Origin: Paucibacter_B soli
GTDB lineage: Bacteria > Pseudomonadota > Gammaproteobacteria > Burkholderiales > Burkholderiaceae_C
Assembly: GCF_037482845.1 (NCBI RefSeq)
Contig: NZ_JBBHJW010000006.1
Coordinates: forward strand, 186,001 to 250,000
DNA: 64,000 nucleotides
Direction of reading: 5' to 3'
This document shows positions 1 through 10,458 of the stretch, piece by piece. How positions within the stretch are numbered: position 1 is the stretch's first letter; each line of letters opens with the position of its first letter. The position numbers and the translations under genes were made by a program. The notes under the pieces are model-generated. The model was given only the letters and a program-made list of their open reading frames with translations. It did not search any database and had not been told where the DNA came from.

Positions 1-2165
1 CGCGTGCCGGCATCAAGGTGCCGCTGGCCACCGTGGGCGCCGAACTGCCCCCGGGCGAGGACGGCAAGCCCTTCCAGATCAAGATCGGCAAGCTGCGCGG
101 CGTGGAAAGCTACGGCATGCTGTGCTCGGCGCGCGAGCTCAAGCTCAGCGACGAGCATGGCGGCCTGCTTGAGCTGGACGCTGCCGCGCCGGTCGGTCAA
201 GACATTCGCGCGCACCTGAATCTCGACGACACCCTCTTCACCCTCAAGCTCACGCCCAATCTGGGCCATGGCCTGAGCGTCTACGGCATCGCGCGCGAGG
301 TCGCGGCGCTGACCGGCACGCCGTTGCAGACTCCGGCCTTCCCGCCGGTGGTGCCCAAGCACCAGGACCAGCTGCCAGTGCGCGTGGAGGCGCCCGATCT
401 GTGCGGCCGCTTCGCCGGCCGCATCGTGCGCGGCGTCAACACCAAGGCGAAGACGCCTGCCTGGATGGTGGAGCGTCTGGCACGCTGCGGCCAGCGCTCG
501 GTGACGGCGCTGGTGGACATCTCCAACTATGTGATGTTCGAATACGGCCGCCCCTCGCATATCTTCGATCTGGACAAGATCAGCAAGGAGCTGGTGGTGC
601 GTTGGGGCCGGCCGGGCGAGACGCTCAAGCTGCTGAACGGCAATACCATCGAGCTGGACGATAAGGTGGGCGTGATCGCCGACGCCGAGCAGGTCGAGTC
701 GTTGGCCGGCATCATGGGTGGCGATGCCAGCGCGGTGTCGGATGAGACGCGCCATGTCTATGTCGAGGCGGCATTCTGGTGGCCCGAGGCGGTGATGGGC
801 CGCGGCCGCCGCTACAACTTCTCCACCGATGCCGGGCATCGCTTCGAGCGCGGCGTGGACCCCGCCACCATCGCCGAGCATATCGAGCGCATCACCCAGC
901 TGATTCTCGACGTCTGCGGCGGCGAGGCCGGCCCGCTGAACGATCAGACCCTGGCCCTGCCCGAGCGCAAACCGGTGCAGCTGCGCGTGGCGCGTGCCGC
1001 CAAGGTCATCGGCATGCCGATCACGCAGGCCGATTGCGTCAGCGTGTTCCAGCGCCTGGGCCTGGCGTTCAGCGAGCAGCCCGGCGTGCTGACGGTGACG
1101 CCGCCGAGCTGGCGCTTCGACATCCAGATCGAGGAAGACCTGATCGAGGAAGTCATCCGCGTGCTCGGCTACCCCAAGCTGCCGGCCACGCCGCCGCTGG
1201 CTCCCATCGTCGGCAAGACACGCTCGGAAGCACGCCGCGGCGTGCACGCGCTGCGCCATGCGGTGGCGGCACGCGACTACTTCGAGACCATCAACTTCAG
1301 CTTCGTCGAAGCGCGCTGGGAGCAGGAGCTGGCAGGCAACCAGGAGCCGATCCGCCTGCTGAACCCGATTGCGGCGCCGCTCTCGGTGATGCGCACCAGC
1401 CTGCTGGGCAGCCTGCTCAACGTGCTGCGCTACAACCTGACGCGCAAGGCGCCGCGCGTGCGCGTGTTTGAGATTGGCCGCGTGTTCCTGCGCGACGCCT
1501 CCGTGGCGCAGGGCGATGCGAGCGTCAACGGCGTGGCCCAGCCGCTGCGCCTGGGCGGCCTGGCCTGGGGCCCGGCCGAGCAGCAGCAATGGAGCCAGCG
1601 CGAGCGCGCGGTGGACTTCTTTGACGTGAAAGGCGATCTGGAGGCCTTGTTCGCGCCGCGCCAGCTGCGCTTTGTGGCGGCCGATCATCCGGCGCTGCAT
1701 CCGGGCCGCAGCGCGCGCGTGGAACTGGACGGCCGCGACATCGGCGTGCTGGGCGAGCTGCATCCCAAGTGGCGCCAGGGCTACGAGCTGCCCAGCGCAC
1801 CCATTCTGTTTGAACTGGATCTCGACGCGGTGTTGGCGCGCAGCCTGCCGGCAGGGCAGGGCGTACCGCGCCAGCAGGCCGTGCTGCGCGATCTGGCCGT
1901 GATCGTGGGCGAGCAGGTCACGCATGATTCCTTGATGCAGGCCATTAGCAGCGTGCCAAGCGGACTGGTACGCTCGGCCAGACTTTTTGATGTGTTCAAG
2001 CCAGCGCAGGCAAATGCCGAGTTCAAGGACGGCGAGCGCAGCATGGCCGTGCGGCTGGAATTGCTGGACGACGAGAACACCTTGACCGACGAACGCATTG
2101 AGCAAACGGTGGCGGCCGTGGTGGCCGCGCTGGGCGACAAACTGGGCGCGCGCCTGCGCGGCTGA
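1..2165 (+). CDS. pheT: Phenylalanine--tRNA ligase beta subunit (5' truncated by window edge)
   Basis: Beta subunit of the cytoplasmic (alpha-beta)2 phenylalanyl-tRNA synthetase. It carries the tRNA-binding and editing modules. The reading frame is already open at base 3 and about 720 codons are visible; the family is near 800 residues, so only part of the N-terminal tRNA-binding domain is missing. In order I see the end of that domain, the B3/B4 editing domain from visible residue ~136 (RFAGRIVRG), the B5 domain from ~320, the catalytic-like core from ~410 (ARDYFETINFSF) and the C-terminal FDX-ACB anticodon-binding domain from ~626. pheS should lie just outside the window. ihfA follows 10 bases after the stop, the usual pheST-ihfA order. 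The first ATG/GTG inside the window is not the true start. Confidence 0.97.
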   Translation, partial: RAGIKVPLATVGAELPPGEDGKPFQIKIGKLRGVESYGMLCSARELKLSDEHGGLLELDAAAPVGQDIRAHLNLDDTLFTLKLTPNLGHGLSVYGIAREVAALTGTPLQTPAFPPVVPKHQDQLPVRVEAPDLCGRFAGRIVRGVNTKAKTPAWMVERLARCGQRSVTALVDISNYVMFEYGRPSHIFDLDKISKELVVRWGRPGETLKLLNGNTIELDDKVGVIADAEQVESLAGIMGGDASAVSDETRHVYVEAAFWWPEAVMGRGRRYNFSTDAGHRFERGVDPATIAEHIERITQLILDVCGGEAGPLNDQTLALPERKPVQLRVARAAKVIGMPITQADCVSVFQRLGLAFSEQPGVLTVTPPSWRFDIQIEEDLIEEVIRVLGYPKLPATPPLAPIVGKTRSEARRGVHALRHAVAARDYFETINFSFVEARWEQELAGNQEPIRLLNPIAAPLSVMRTSLLGSLLNVLRYNLTRKAPRVRVFEIGRVFLRDASVAQGDASVNGVAQPLRLGGLAWGPAEQQQWSQRERAVDFFDVKGDLEALFAPRQLRFVAADHPALHPGRSARVELDGRDIGVLGELHPKWRQGYELPSAPILFELDLDAVLARSLPAGQGVPRQQAVLRDLAVIVGEQVTHDSLMQAISSVPSGLVRSARLFDVFKPAQANAEFKDGERSMAVRLELLDDENTLTDERIEQTVAAVVAALGDKLGARLRG

Positions 2166-2175
2166 GGACATGCTG

Positions 2176-2544
2176 ATGAGCGACGACGATTCCAAGGAGC
2201 AGGGCGCGCGCGTGCTGCTGCCCAGCCTCGAGACGCCTACGCTGACCAAGGCCGAGCTCGCCGAGCTGCTGTTCGACAAGCTGGGCCTCAACAAGCGCGA
2301 ATCCAAGGACATGGTCGAGGCCTTCTTCGACATCATCCATGCCAGCCTGGTGCAAGGGCGCGATGTGAAGCTATCGGGCTTCGGCAACTTCAACATCCGC
2401 CGCAAGGCACCGCGCCCAGGGCGCAATCCGCGCACCGGCGAGGCGATTCCGATCAAGGCCAGGAATGTGGTTACTTTTCATGCCAGCCACAAACTCAAAG
2501 CTGCGGTACAAGGGGAAGCCCCCGTCGCAGACGACTTCGAGTAG
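2176..2544 (+). CDS. ihfA: Integration host factor subunit alpha
   Basis: DNA-bending nucleoid protein that works as a heterodimer with IhfB in transcription, recombination and replication. The 122-residue product contains the whole HU/IHF fold, including the DNA-intercalating arm (RRKAPRPGRNPRTGE) and the typical LTKAELAELLFDKLGLNKRE start. There are two ATGs close together, at 2170 and 2176. The GAGG at 2164-2167, which overlaps the pheT stop, is only 2 bases from the first but 8 bases from the second, so 2176 is preferred. It has an N-terminal extension of ~20 residues and a short acidic C-terminal tail compared with the E. coli protein, as is common in Burkholderiales. It is probably co-transcribed with pheT. 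Confidence 0.95.
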   Translation: MSDDDSKEQGARVLLPSLETPTLTKAELAELLFDKLGLNKRESKDMVEAFFDIIHASLVQGRDVKLSGFGNFNIRRKAPRPGRNPRTGEAIPIKARNVVTFHASHKLKAAVQGEAPVADDFE

Positions 2545-2578
2545 AGTCTGACCTCCGCACCTGAAGCCCTTGATTTCA

Positions 2579-3052
2579 ATGGACAAAGCGCTTCCCGCCA
2601 TTCCCGCCAAACGCTACTTCACCATTGGTGAGGTGAGTGAGCTGTGCGGTGTGAAGCCCTATGTGCTGCGCTACTGGGAGCAGGAGTTCACGCAGCTCAA
2701 GCCCATGAAGCGACGCGGCAATCGGCGCTATTACCAGCACCACGAGGTGTTGCTGATCCGGCGCATCCGTGATCTCTTGTACGACCAGGGCTTCACCATC
2801 AGCGGTGCGCGCAATCAGCTTACCGAGGGTGGCGCGCCGCGCGGCGACGCCCTCAGCAGTTTCCGCGAGGAGGCGCAGGCCGCCGAGCTGGTCGGACACA
2901 AGCAAGACCTGACCCCTGGCCATGCGCTGGCAGCGGCGATGGCGGCGGGCGTGCACGACAGTGCGCACGCCACGGTCAGCCTGGAAAAACTCTCGTTGGA
3001 TCAGGTGCGCGAAGAATTGCTGTCGATTCGAGCGAGTTTGCTTGCGGTCTAG
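2579..3052 (+). CDS. MerR family transcriptional regulator
   Basis: Predicted DNA-binding protein of 157 residues. The N-terminal winged helix-turn-helix is typical of MerR proteins: FTIGEVSELCGVKPYVLRYWEQEF, shortened here as FTIGEVSELCG then VLRYWE, followed by the wing RRGNRRYY and IRDLLYDQGFTISGARNQL. There is no cysteine cluster for metal sensing, so the effector is unknown. Its position directly after pheT-ihfA is conserved in beta- and gammaproteobacteria. The ATG at 2579 is chosen; an in-frame TTG at 2570 is possible. The C-terminal third (AAAMAAGVHDS and onward) has no recognisable ligand domain. The gene contains one copy of the dispersed GGGGTCAGGTC word on the complementary strand (2903-2916). 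Its 3' end carries the promoter of the following tRNA. Confidence 0.88.
   Translation: MDKALPAIPAKRYFTIGEVSELCGVKPYVLRYWEQEFTQLKPMKRRGNRRYYQHHEVLLIRRIRDLLYDQGFTISGARNQLTEGGAPRGDALSSFREEAQAAELVGHKQDLTPGHALAAAMAAGVHDSAHATVSLEKLSLDQVREELLSIRASLLAV
2903..2916 (-). repeat. Dispersed motif GGGGTCAGGTCTTG, copy 1
   Basis: Exact match on the minus strand inside the MerR gene. One of six exact members of the consensus GGGGTCAGRTCWTG in this window. Confidence 0.6.
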
Positions 3053-3071
3053 TCAAAAATCGTTCTATAAT
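3042..3071 (+). promoter_or_regulatory. sigma-70 type promoter of tRNA-Pro
   Basis: A perfect TATAAT -10 box at 3066-3071, with TTGCGG at 3042-3047 as -35 and an 18-base spacer. Transcription would start near 3078, a few bases before the tRNA. The -35 box lies inside the end of the MerR gene. Confidence 0.7.
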
Positions 3072-3082
3072 CTCTTTCTCAG

Positions 3083-3160
<78 letters not shown>

Positions 3161-3171
3161 ATGAAAACGAG

Positions 3172-3202
3172 AAACCCAGCATCGCAAGATGCTGGGTTTT
3201 GT
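3172..3202 (+). terminator. Intrinsic terminator after tRNA-Pro
   Basis: A 12-bp perfect stem AAACCCAGCATC/GATGCTGGGTTT closed by a GCAA tetraloop and followed by TTGT. The A-rich 5' side could also let it serve the opposite strand. Confidence 0.85.
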
Positions 3203-3235
3203 CGTATCTGGGGCCGCTGTTTTGAAGCGAGCATT

Positions 3236-4087
3236 TCAGCCCAGTGCCATCGCGCCCATGCGTTCCACGCGCTGGTGCAGGAAGGCGAGTGCCAGCTTGG
3301 AATCGGGCTGCAGGCGCTGGCCGATATAGAGCTCCTGGCGCCGTTCGCTGATCTGCGCGCGCAGCCGGTTTGCCATCACGCCCAAGGGATCCAGGCCCTT
3401 CAGCTCGGCGCGTTCGATGGCGACCCAGAGCTGGTGCATGGGATGGGCTTGCAAGGCCAGCAAATGGGCCTGCACGACGCGCAATCTACCTTGCACGGCC
3501 AACTCGCTGCGGCGCAACCATTCGAGCACGGCGCTGCCATTGCTGCCTGTCACCTTGAGTGGGTCTTCGCCCGCCGCCAACAGCAGTGCCTCCAGCCTGG
3601 GGCGGTCGCCAGCGGCGTAGGCCTCGTTGGCGGCCATCATCTGTTCCTCGCGCTTGCTGCGCTCGCGCTCGCTGCGCGCCAGGTCCGGATGCAAGCGCAT
3701 CGCGGCGCGGCGATAAAGCTGCTTGAGCGTGGGTGGCGCGACGTTGACCACGCCACCCTGTGGTTCAGGCGGCAGCGGGGCCGCACTGGGCAGCACGCTC
3801 AGACGGGGCAGGTCGGTGGCGCGCGGCGGCAACGGCGCGCGCGCATCGACACCATGGCTACGCAGCGCTTCGGAGAGGCAGGTCATGGCCAGATGCAGCT
3901 GCGATTCCAGCGCATCGAGTTCCATGTAGAGCGGCCCCAGCGTGGCCACGTAACGATCGATGAAGGCCGTGAGCCGGCCGTGCAACTGGCCGAAGGCCTC
4001 TTCCTGGCTGAGCACATAGCGCTGCAGGTCGGCCATCTGGGAGCGACGGCGCATCAACTCGTGTTGCGTGATCGCTGGTTTCATCAT
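3236..4087 (-). CDS. Degenerate J-domain (DnaJ-like) protein of unknown role
   Basis: 283-residue cytoplasmic protein with no signal peptide. Residues ~119-165 resemble the helix II-III part of a J domain: LKQLYRRAAMRLHPDLA contains the HPD tripeptide at 133-135, which in J proteins stimulates the ATPase of DnaK. The J-like segment is internal, preceded by ~115 residues with coiled-coil character and a proline-rich linker. There is no G/F region, zinc finger or substrate-binding domain of a type I or II DnaJ. It is therefore a J-domain-only (type III) candidate co-chaperone. ATG 4087 is used; the adjacent ATG at 4084 is equally possible. It stands alone between the tRNA-Pro terminator and the hppA terminator. 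Function inferred, not known. Confidence 0.7.
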   Translation of the reverse strand: MMKPAITQHELMRRRSQMADLQRYVLSQEEAFGQLHGRLTAFIDRYVATLGPLYMELDALESQLHLAMTCLSEALRSHGVDARAPLPPRATDLPRLSVLPSAAPLPPEPQGGVVNVAPPTLKQLYRRAAMRLHPDLARSERERSKREEQMMAANEAYAAGDRPRLEALLLAAGEDPLKVTGSNGSAVLEWLRRSELAVQGRLRVVQAHLLALQAHPMHQLWVAIERAELKGLDPLGVMANRLRAQISERRQELYIGQRLQPDSKLALAFLHQRVERMGAMALG

Positions 4088-4164
4088 GGGGCTCGCTGAG
4101 ATTGGGTGGCCGGCATCGGCGCTGCGCTTCGATGAGCTATTGTTGCGCGCATTCTCGCCCCGTC

Positions 4165-4196
4165 AAAGCAAGAACAGCCCGCGATCGCGGGCTGTT
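4165..4196 (-). terminator. Intrinsic terminator of hppA
   Basis: A 10-bp perfect stem AACAGCCCGC/GCGGGCTGTT with a GATC loop at 4173-4196. On the minus strand it is followed by TTCTTGCTTT, so it ends the leftward hppA transcript ~23 bases after its stop codon. Confidence 0.75.
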
Positions 4197-4218
4197 TGGC
4201 CTTGGCTAGGGAAAGCCC

Positions 4219-6357
<2,139 letters not shown>

Positions 6358-6453
6358 GTACATGTCTCCTCTGTTGTATCTGCCGTTGTTGAAGACGCCC
6401 CGCAACAGGGCGCTGAGTTCATGCTAAGTGAGGGGCGTGACGCTTGGATTGCG

Positions 6454-6479
6454 CGTTTACCAGTGGATGCGGGTAAACG
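6454..6479. repeat. Inverted repeat CGTTTACC-N10-GGTAAACG in the hppA/ppa divergent region
   Basis: Two perfect 8-base arms (6454-6461 and 6472-6479) separated by 10 bases, in the 222-bp region between divergent hppA and ppa. The arm spacing fits a dimeric DNA-binding protein. There is no T-run, so it is not a terminator. Upstream of ppa a TAGAAT at 6544-6549 is a plausible -10 box without a good -35. I see no other gene in this interval. Confidence 0.5.
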
Positions 6480-6579
6480 AGATTGAAGCGAGCCTGAAGT
6501 GGCCGCGGGGCTCCGGGTGTCAGCCCCCTATCAGCTGAGCCTCTAGAATGCGGGTTTCCCCCTGGCCGTAGAGAACACA

Positions 6580-7119
6580 ATGAGCCTGCACAACGTGACC
6601 CCCGGCGCCAAGGCGCCCGAACAGTTCAACGTGATCATCGAAATCCCGATGAACGCCGACCCGATCAAGTACGAGGTCGACAAGGAAACCGGTGCCATGT
6701 TCGTGGACCGTTTCATGACGACCGCGATGCACTACCCCTGCAACTACGGCTACATCCCGCAGACCCTGTCGGACGACGGCGACCCGGTGGACGTGCTGGT
6801 GGTGACCCCCTTCCCCCTGACGCCCGGTGTTGTGGTGACCTGCCGTGCCGTCGGCATGCTGAAGATGGACGACGAGGCGGGTGGCGATGCCAAGCTGCTG
6901 GCCGTGCCTATCGACAAGATCCTGCCCATGTACCAGCACTGGCAGAAGCCCGAGGACGTGAACAAGATGCGCCTCAACGCCATCCAGCATTTCTTCGAGC
7001 ATTACAAGGATCTGGAACCCGGCAAGTGGGTCAAGGTGCAGGGCTGGGAAGGTCCGGAGGCCGCCAAGGCCGAGATCATGGCGGGCATCGAGGCCTACGC
7101 CAAGCAGCAGCAGAAGTAA
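6580..7119 (+). CDS. ppa: Inorganic pyrophosphatase (soluble, family I)
   Basis: Cytoplasmic Mg2+-dependent enzyme that hydrolyses pyrophosphate to phosphate, pulling biosynthetic reactions forward. The product has 179 residues, the normal length of the hexameric bacterial enzyme. The family signature DGDPVDVLV is at residues ~65-73 and supplies the metal-binding aspartates; the substrate-binding Lys, Arg and Tyr residues of the active site (IKYEVDKETG, CNYGYIPQT) are also present. It is monocistronic: its own upstream region is shared with hppA and it is followed by a strong terminator. Its pairing with hppA means pyrophosphate can either be wasted or used to energise the membrane. Confidence 0.97.
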   Translation: MSLHNVTPGAKAPEQFNVIIEIPMNADPIKYEVDKETGAMFVDRFMTTAMHYPCNYGYIPQTLSDDGDPVDVLVVTPFPLTPGVVVTCRAVGMLKMDDEAGGDAKLLAVPIDKILPMYQHWQKPEDVNKMRLNAIQHFFEHYKDLEPGKWVKVQGWEGPEAAKAEIMAGIEAYAKQQQK

Positions 7120-7137
7120 GGTCGGTCCTGCTTCCGA

Positions 7138-7170
7138 CGACAGGAGCGCCGCGAGGCGCTCTTGTCGTTT
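7138..7170 (+). terminator. Intrinsic terminator of ppa
   Basis: A 13-bp stem with a single G-U pair (7138-7150 with 7155-7167) and a GCGA tetraloop, followed by TTT. It sits between the convergent ppa and the DUF482 gene. Confidence 0.75.
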
Positions 7171-7172
7171 CT

Positions 7173-7186
7173 GGGGTCAGGTCATG
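7173..7186 (+). repeat. Dispersed motif GGGGTCAGGTCATG, copy 2
   Basis: Exact member of GGGGTCAGRTCWTG. It overlaps the stop codon of the leftward DUF482 gene. Confidence 0.6.
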
Positions 7187-8345
7187 CCTTTTTGAAGGGC
7201 TGATGCTGCTCCAGCTCGTTCACATAGTCGTGCATGGCCTCGCCCTCGCGGGCCAGGAATTCGGCCACCGCGTCGCGGAACTGCGGATGCGCCAGGCGGT
7301 GGGCCGATTGCGTGCCCACCGGCATGAGGCCGCGCGCCATCTTGTGCTCGCCTTGGGCACCACCCTCGAAGCGCTGATACGCCTGGGCCAGGCACCAGGC
7401 CAGAGGCTGGTAGTAGCAGGCGTCGAAATGCAGGCAGGGGATGGATGCCAGCGCGCCCCAGTAGCGCCCATAGGCGGTGCGGCGCTCGGGATCCAGGGCG
7501 AGCAGCGAGGCGGCCAGGCGCTCGCCCGCGCGGTAGGCGATGAACATCAGCCAGTGCTGCTGCATCTGCCGGCTCGCCTCGGCGAAGAAGCTGCGACTCA
7601 GATAGGGCGTGCTGCGATGGGCCCGGTAGGTGTGGGTGTAGCAGCGGTAGAAGAAGTCCCAGTCCTGCGCGCTGATCTGCGCGCCTTCGCGCACCTCGAA
7701 GCGCACCCCGGCCTCGCGCACGCGGCGCTGCTCCTGCTGGATCTTCTTGCGCTTGTCGCGCTGCAGGCCGGCCAGATAGTCCTTGAACTCGCGCGGCGCC
7801 CGCTGGCTGTTCTGCCAGTGGAACTGCACATTGTGGCGCGGCAGCCAGCCCGCGCCCTGCAGGGCGAGCATGTCCGCGTCATTGCAGAACAGCACATGGG
7901 CAGAGGAGAGCTGCAGCTGTGCGGCCAGCGCCTGCAGGCCGCGCACCAGGGCTTCGCGCGCGGCGGCGTCGCGCGCCAGCAGGCGCGCGCCCGGCACCGG
8001 CGTGAAAGGCACCGCCACCAGCAGCTTGGGGTAGTAGCTCAGGCCGTGGCGCGCATAGGCGTCGGCCCAGGCCCAGTCGAACACGTATTCGCCATAGGAA
8101 TGGCTCTTCAGATAGGCCGGGCAGGCGCCCACCAGTTCATCGCCTTGCCAGAGGCTCAGGAACTGCGGCTGCCAGCCGGTGGAAGCCACCGCCGAGTCGC
8201 TGGCGTGCAGGGCCTGGAAGTATTCCAGCCGCATGAAGGGCGTGGGTTGCTCCTGCGCGCTCAGCAATTCGTTCCATGCCTGCAGGGGTAGGTCATGGGG
8301 ATCGGTAGCAACCCGAATGACATAATCGGCGCCGCCTCGATTCAT
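7182..8345 (-). CDS. GNAT-fold acyltransferase, DUF482 (peptidogalycan-type) family
   Basis: 387-residue cytoplasmic protein of the DUF482/COG3146 family, a FemAB-like double GNAT fold annotated as putative peptidoglycan or exopolysaccharide aminoacyl/acyltransferases. Recognisable family segments are the N-terminal FMRLEYFQALHAS, VFDWAWADAYARHGLSYYPKL, NVQFHWQN, the basic DYLAGLQRDKRKKIQQE and the late GLMPVGTQSAHRL. The substrate is not established for this family and I do not assign one. It is divergent from nadE with only 44 bases between the two starts, so the two promoters must overlap. Its last codons overlap one copy of the dispersed GGGGTCAGGTC word. Confidence 0.88.
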   Translation of the reverse strand: MNRGGADYVIRVATDPHDLPLQAWNELLSAQEQPTPFMRLEYFQALHASDSAVASTGWQPQFLSLWQGDELVGACPAYLKSHSYGEYVFDWAWADAYARHGLSYYPKLLVAVPFTPVPGARLLARDAAAREALVRGLQALAAQLQLSSAHVLFCNDADMLALQGAGWLPRHNVQFHWQNSQRAPREFKDYLAGLQRDKRKKIQQEQRRVREAGVRFEVREGAQISAQDWDFFYRCYTHTYRAHRSTPYLSRSFFAEASRQMQQHWLMFIAYRAGERLAASLLALDPERRTAYGRYWGALASIPCLHFDACYYQPLAWCLAQAYQRFEGGAQGEHKMARGLMPVGTQSAHRLAHPQFRDAVAEFLAREGEAMHDYVNELEQHQPFKKA

Positions 8346-8389
8346 GCTTTTGCCCTGCGCTTGCCAGGGCTCGCCAGGACCCCGCGCCC

Positions 8390-10078
8390 ATGTCTGTGAA
8401 AGTCGCGCTTGCGCAAATCAACGTCACCGTCGGCGATCTGGCCGGCAACGCCAGCAAGATCATCGAGTACGGCCGGCGTGCCCATGCGCAGGGTGCCAGG
8501 CTGCTGCTCACGCCGGAGCTGAGTCTGTGTGGCTATCCGCCCGAGGACCTGTTGCTGCGGCCGGCCTTTATGGAGGCCTGTGCGGCCAGCCTGCGCCTGA
8601 TTGCCGAAGAGCTTGCCGCGTGCGAAGGCTTGCATGTGGTGGTGGGGCATCCGCATCAAATGGACGATGGCGGGGATCTTAGGTCCAAGTCCCTGAGCGT
8701 GCCGCGCCGCTTCAATGCGGCCTCGGTGCTGGCAGGGGGACAGGTCTTGCGCACCTATTGCAAGCGCGAACTGCCCAACTACCAGGTGTTTGACGAACGC
8801 CGCTATTTCATCTCCGGCCGCGATGCGGGGCAGGGCGCAGTGGTGTTCGAGATCGATGGGCTGCGTTTCGGGCTGACGATTTGCGAAGACGCCTGGTTCG
8901 ACGAGCCCGCGCGTGCCGCCAAGGCCGCGGGCGCCCAGGCGCTGTGCGTCTTGAACGCCTCGCCCTTTCATCTGGGCAAGGTGGCCGAGCGCGAGGAGCG
9001 CATGGCCCAGCGCGCGCGCGATGTGGGGCTGCCGCTGCTCTATGCCCATCTGGTGGGCGGGCAGGACGAGGTGGTGTTCGATGGCGCTTCCTTCGCGCTC
9101 GATGCCCAGGGTCAGCTGGTGGCGCGTGCGCCGATGTTCGAGGAGGACCTGACGCTGATCGAGCTGGGCGCCGACGCCTGCCCGCGGGGTCAGGTCATGC
9201 CTTTGCCGGTGCTGGAGGCGCAATGCTGGGCGGCGCTGGTCACCGGGGTGCGCGACTACATCGGCAAGAACGGTTTTCCGGGCGCCATCATCGGGCTGTC
9301 GGGTGGCATCGACTCGGCCCTGGTGCTGGCGGTGGCGGTGGATGCGCTGGGTGCGGAGCGCGTGCGCACGGTCATGATGCCCTCGCCCTACACGGCCGAC
9401 ATTTCCTGGATCGATGCGCGCGACATGGCCGAGCGCCTGGGCGTGCGCTACGACGAGAAGTCCATCACGCCCATGTTCGAGGCCTTCACGCAAAGCCTGG
9501 CGGGCGAATTCGCCGGCCTGCCGCTGGATGCCACCGAGGAGAACATCCAGGCGCGCGTGCGCGGCACGCTGCTGATGGCGCTGTCCAACAAGTTCGGCTC
9601 CATCGTGCTCACCACCGGCAACAAGAGCGAGATGGCGACCGGCTACTGCACGCTATACGGCGACATGGCGGGCGGTTTTGCCGTCATCAAGGATGTGGCC
9701 AAGACCCTGGTATTCCGCCTGGCGCGCTGGAAGAACGAACAGCCGACGCGGCGCGCCGATGGCACGCTGGGCCCGGTGATTCCTGAGCGCATCATCACCC
9801 GTCCGCCCTCGGCCGAGTTGCGCCCCGACCAGAAGGACCAGGACAGCCTGCCGCCCTATGAGGTGCTGGACGCCATCCTGGCGCGCTATATGGAAGAGGA
9901 CCAGTCGATCGCCGAGATCATCGCGGCCGGTTTTGATCCCGCCGACGTGGAGCGTGTCACCCGGCTGATCAAGATCAACGAATACAAGCGGCGCCAGGCG
10001 CCCATCGGCATACGCATCACGCACCGCGCTTTCGGGCGCGACTGGCGCTACCCGATTACCTCCAAGTTCCGTGCTTAA
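8390..10078 (+). CDS. nadE: Glutamine-dependent NAD+ synthetase
   Basis: Last step of NAD biosynthesis: converts deamido-NAD+ to NAD+ with ATP, using ammonia from glutamine. The 562-residue protein has two domains. The N-terminal nitrilase-like glutaminase has the Glu-Lys-Cys triad at Glu ~43 (TPELSL), Lys ~124 (CKRELP) and Cys ~163 (TICEDAW). The C-terminal ATP-pyrophosphatase domain has the PP-loop GLSGGIDSAL at ~302 and TTGNKSEMATGYCTLYGD. The glutaminase domain distinguishes it from the ammonia-only E. coli enzyme. glnB follows 37 bases downstream, linking it in one transcript to a nitrogen sensor. One copy of the dispersed GGGGTCAGGTC word lies in frame at 9186-9199 (residues RGQVM). Confidence 0.96.
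   Translation: MSVKVALAQINVTVGDLAGNASKIIEYGRRAHAQGARLLLTPELSLCGYPPEDLLLRPAFMEACAASLRLIAEELAACEGLHVVVGHPHQMDDGGDLRSKSLSVPRRFNAASVLAGGQVLRTYCKRELPNYQVFDERRYFISGRDAGQGAVVFEIDGLRFGLTICEDAWFDEPARAAKAAGAQALCVLNASPFHLGKVAEREERMAQRARDVGLPLLYAHLVGGQDEVVFDGASFALDAQGQLVARAPMFEEDLTLIELGADACPRGQVMPLPVLEAQCWAALVTGVRDYIGKNGFPGAIIGLSGGIDSALVLAVAVDALGAERVRTVMMPSPYTADISWIDARDMAERLGVRYDEKSITPMFEAFTQSLAGEFAGLPLDATEENIQARVRGTLLMALSNKFGSIVLTTGNKSEMATGYCTLYGDMAGGFAVIKDVAKTLVFRLARWKNEQPTRRADGTLGPVIPERIITRPPSAELRPDQKDQDSLPPYEVLDAILARYMEEDQSIAEIIAAGFDPADVERVTRLIKINEYKRRQAPIGIRITHRAFGRDWRYPITSKFRA
9186..9199 (+). repeat. Dispersed motif GGGGTCAGGTCATG, copy 3
   Basis: Exact member of GGGGTCAGRTCWTG inside nadE, between the two enzymatic domains. 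Confidence 0.6.
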
Positions 10079-10115
10079 ATTGCCGCAATCCTTTCAAGAA
10101 AGCTGGAGTCAGACC

Positions 10116-10454
10116 ATGAAGCAGATCACCGCCATCATCAAGCCCTTCAAGCTGGACGAAGTCCGCGAGGCGCTGGCCGAGGTGGGTGCGTCGGGTCTGA
10201 CGGTGACCGAGGTGAAGGGTTTCGGCCGCCAGAAGGGCCATACCGAGCTCTACCGCGGCGCCGAGTATGTGGTGGACTTCCTGCCCAAGGTGAAGGTGGA
10301 AGTGGTGGTCAAGGACGATGACGTCGAGCGCTGTATCGACGCCATCCTGAAGGCGGCCAAGACCGGCAAGATTGGCGATGGCAAGATCTTCGTCACCCCG
10401 GTCGAGCAGGTGGTGCGTATCCGCACCGGCGAGACCGACGAGGCGGCGGTCTAA
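10116..10454 (+). CDS. glnB: Nitrogen regulatory protein P-II
   Basis: 112-residue trimeric PII signal protein that senses 2-oxoglutarate, ATP/ADP and, through uridylylation, glutamine. It controls glutamine synthetase adenylylation and NtrB. The sequence is nearly the E. coli GlnB consensus: MKQITAIIKPFKLDEV, then KGHTELYRGAEY with the uridylylated Tyr51 in the T-loop, and TGKIGDGKIFV in the C-loop. The ATG at 10116 is fixed by GGAG at 10105-10108 with a 7-base spacer; an upstream in-frame start at 10071 lies inside nadE and is not credible. It shares a transcript with nadE. The convergent dgkA ends 4 bases away. Confidence 0.96.
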   Translation: MKQITAIIKPFKLDEVREALAEVGASGLTVTEVKGFGRQKGHTELYRGAEYVVDFLPKVKVEVVVKDDDVERCIDAILKAAKTGKIGDGKIFVTPVEQVVRIRTGETDEAAV

Positions 10455-10458
10455 GGCC

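Noticed and set aside
10071..10115. N-terminally extended glnB start
   Set aside because: It would overlap the nadE end and ignores the well-placed GGAG before ATG 10116; PII proteins start at MK(Q/K)I.
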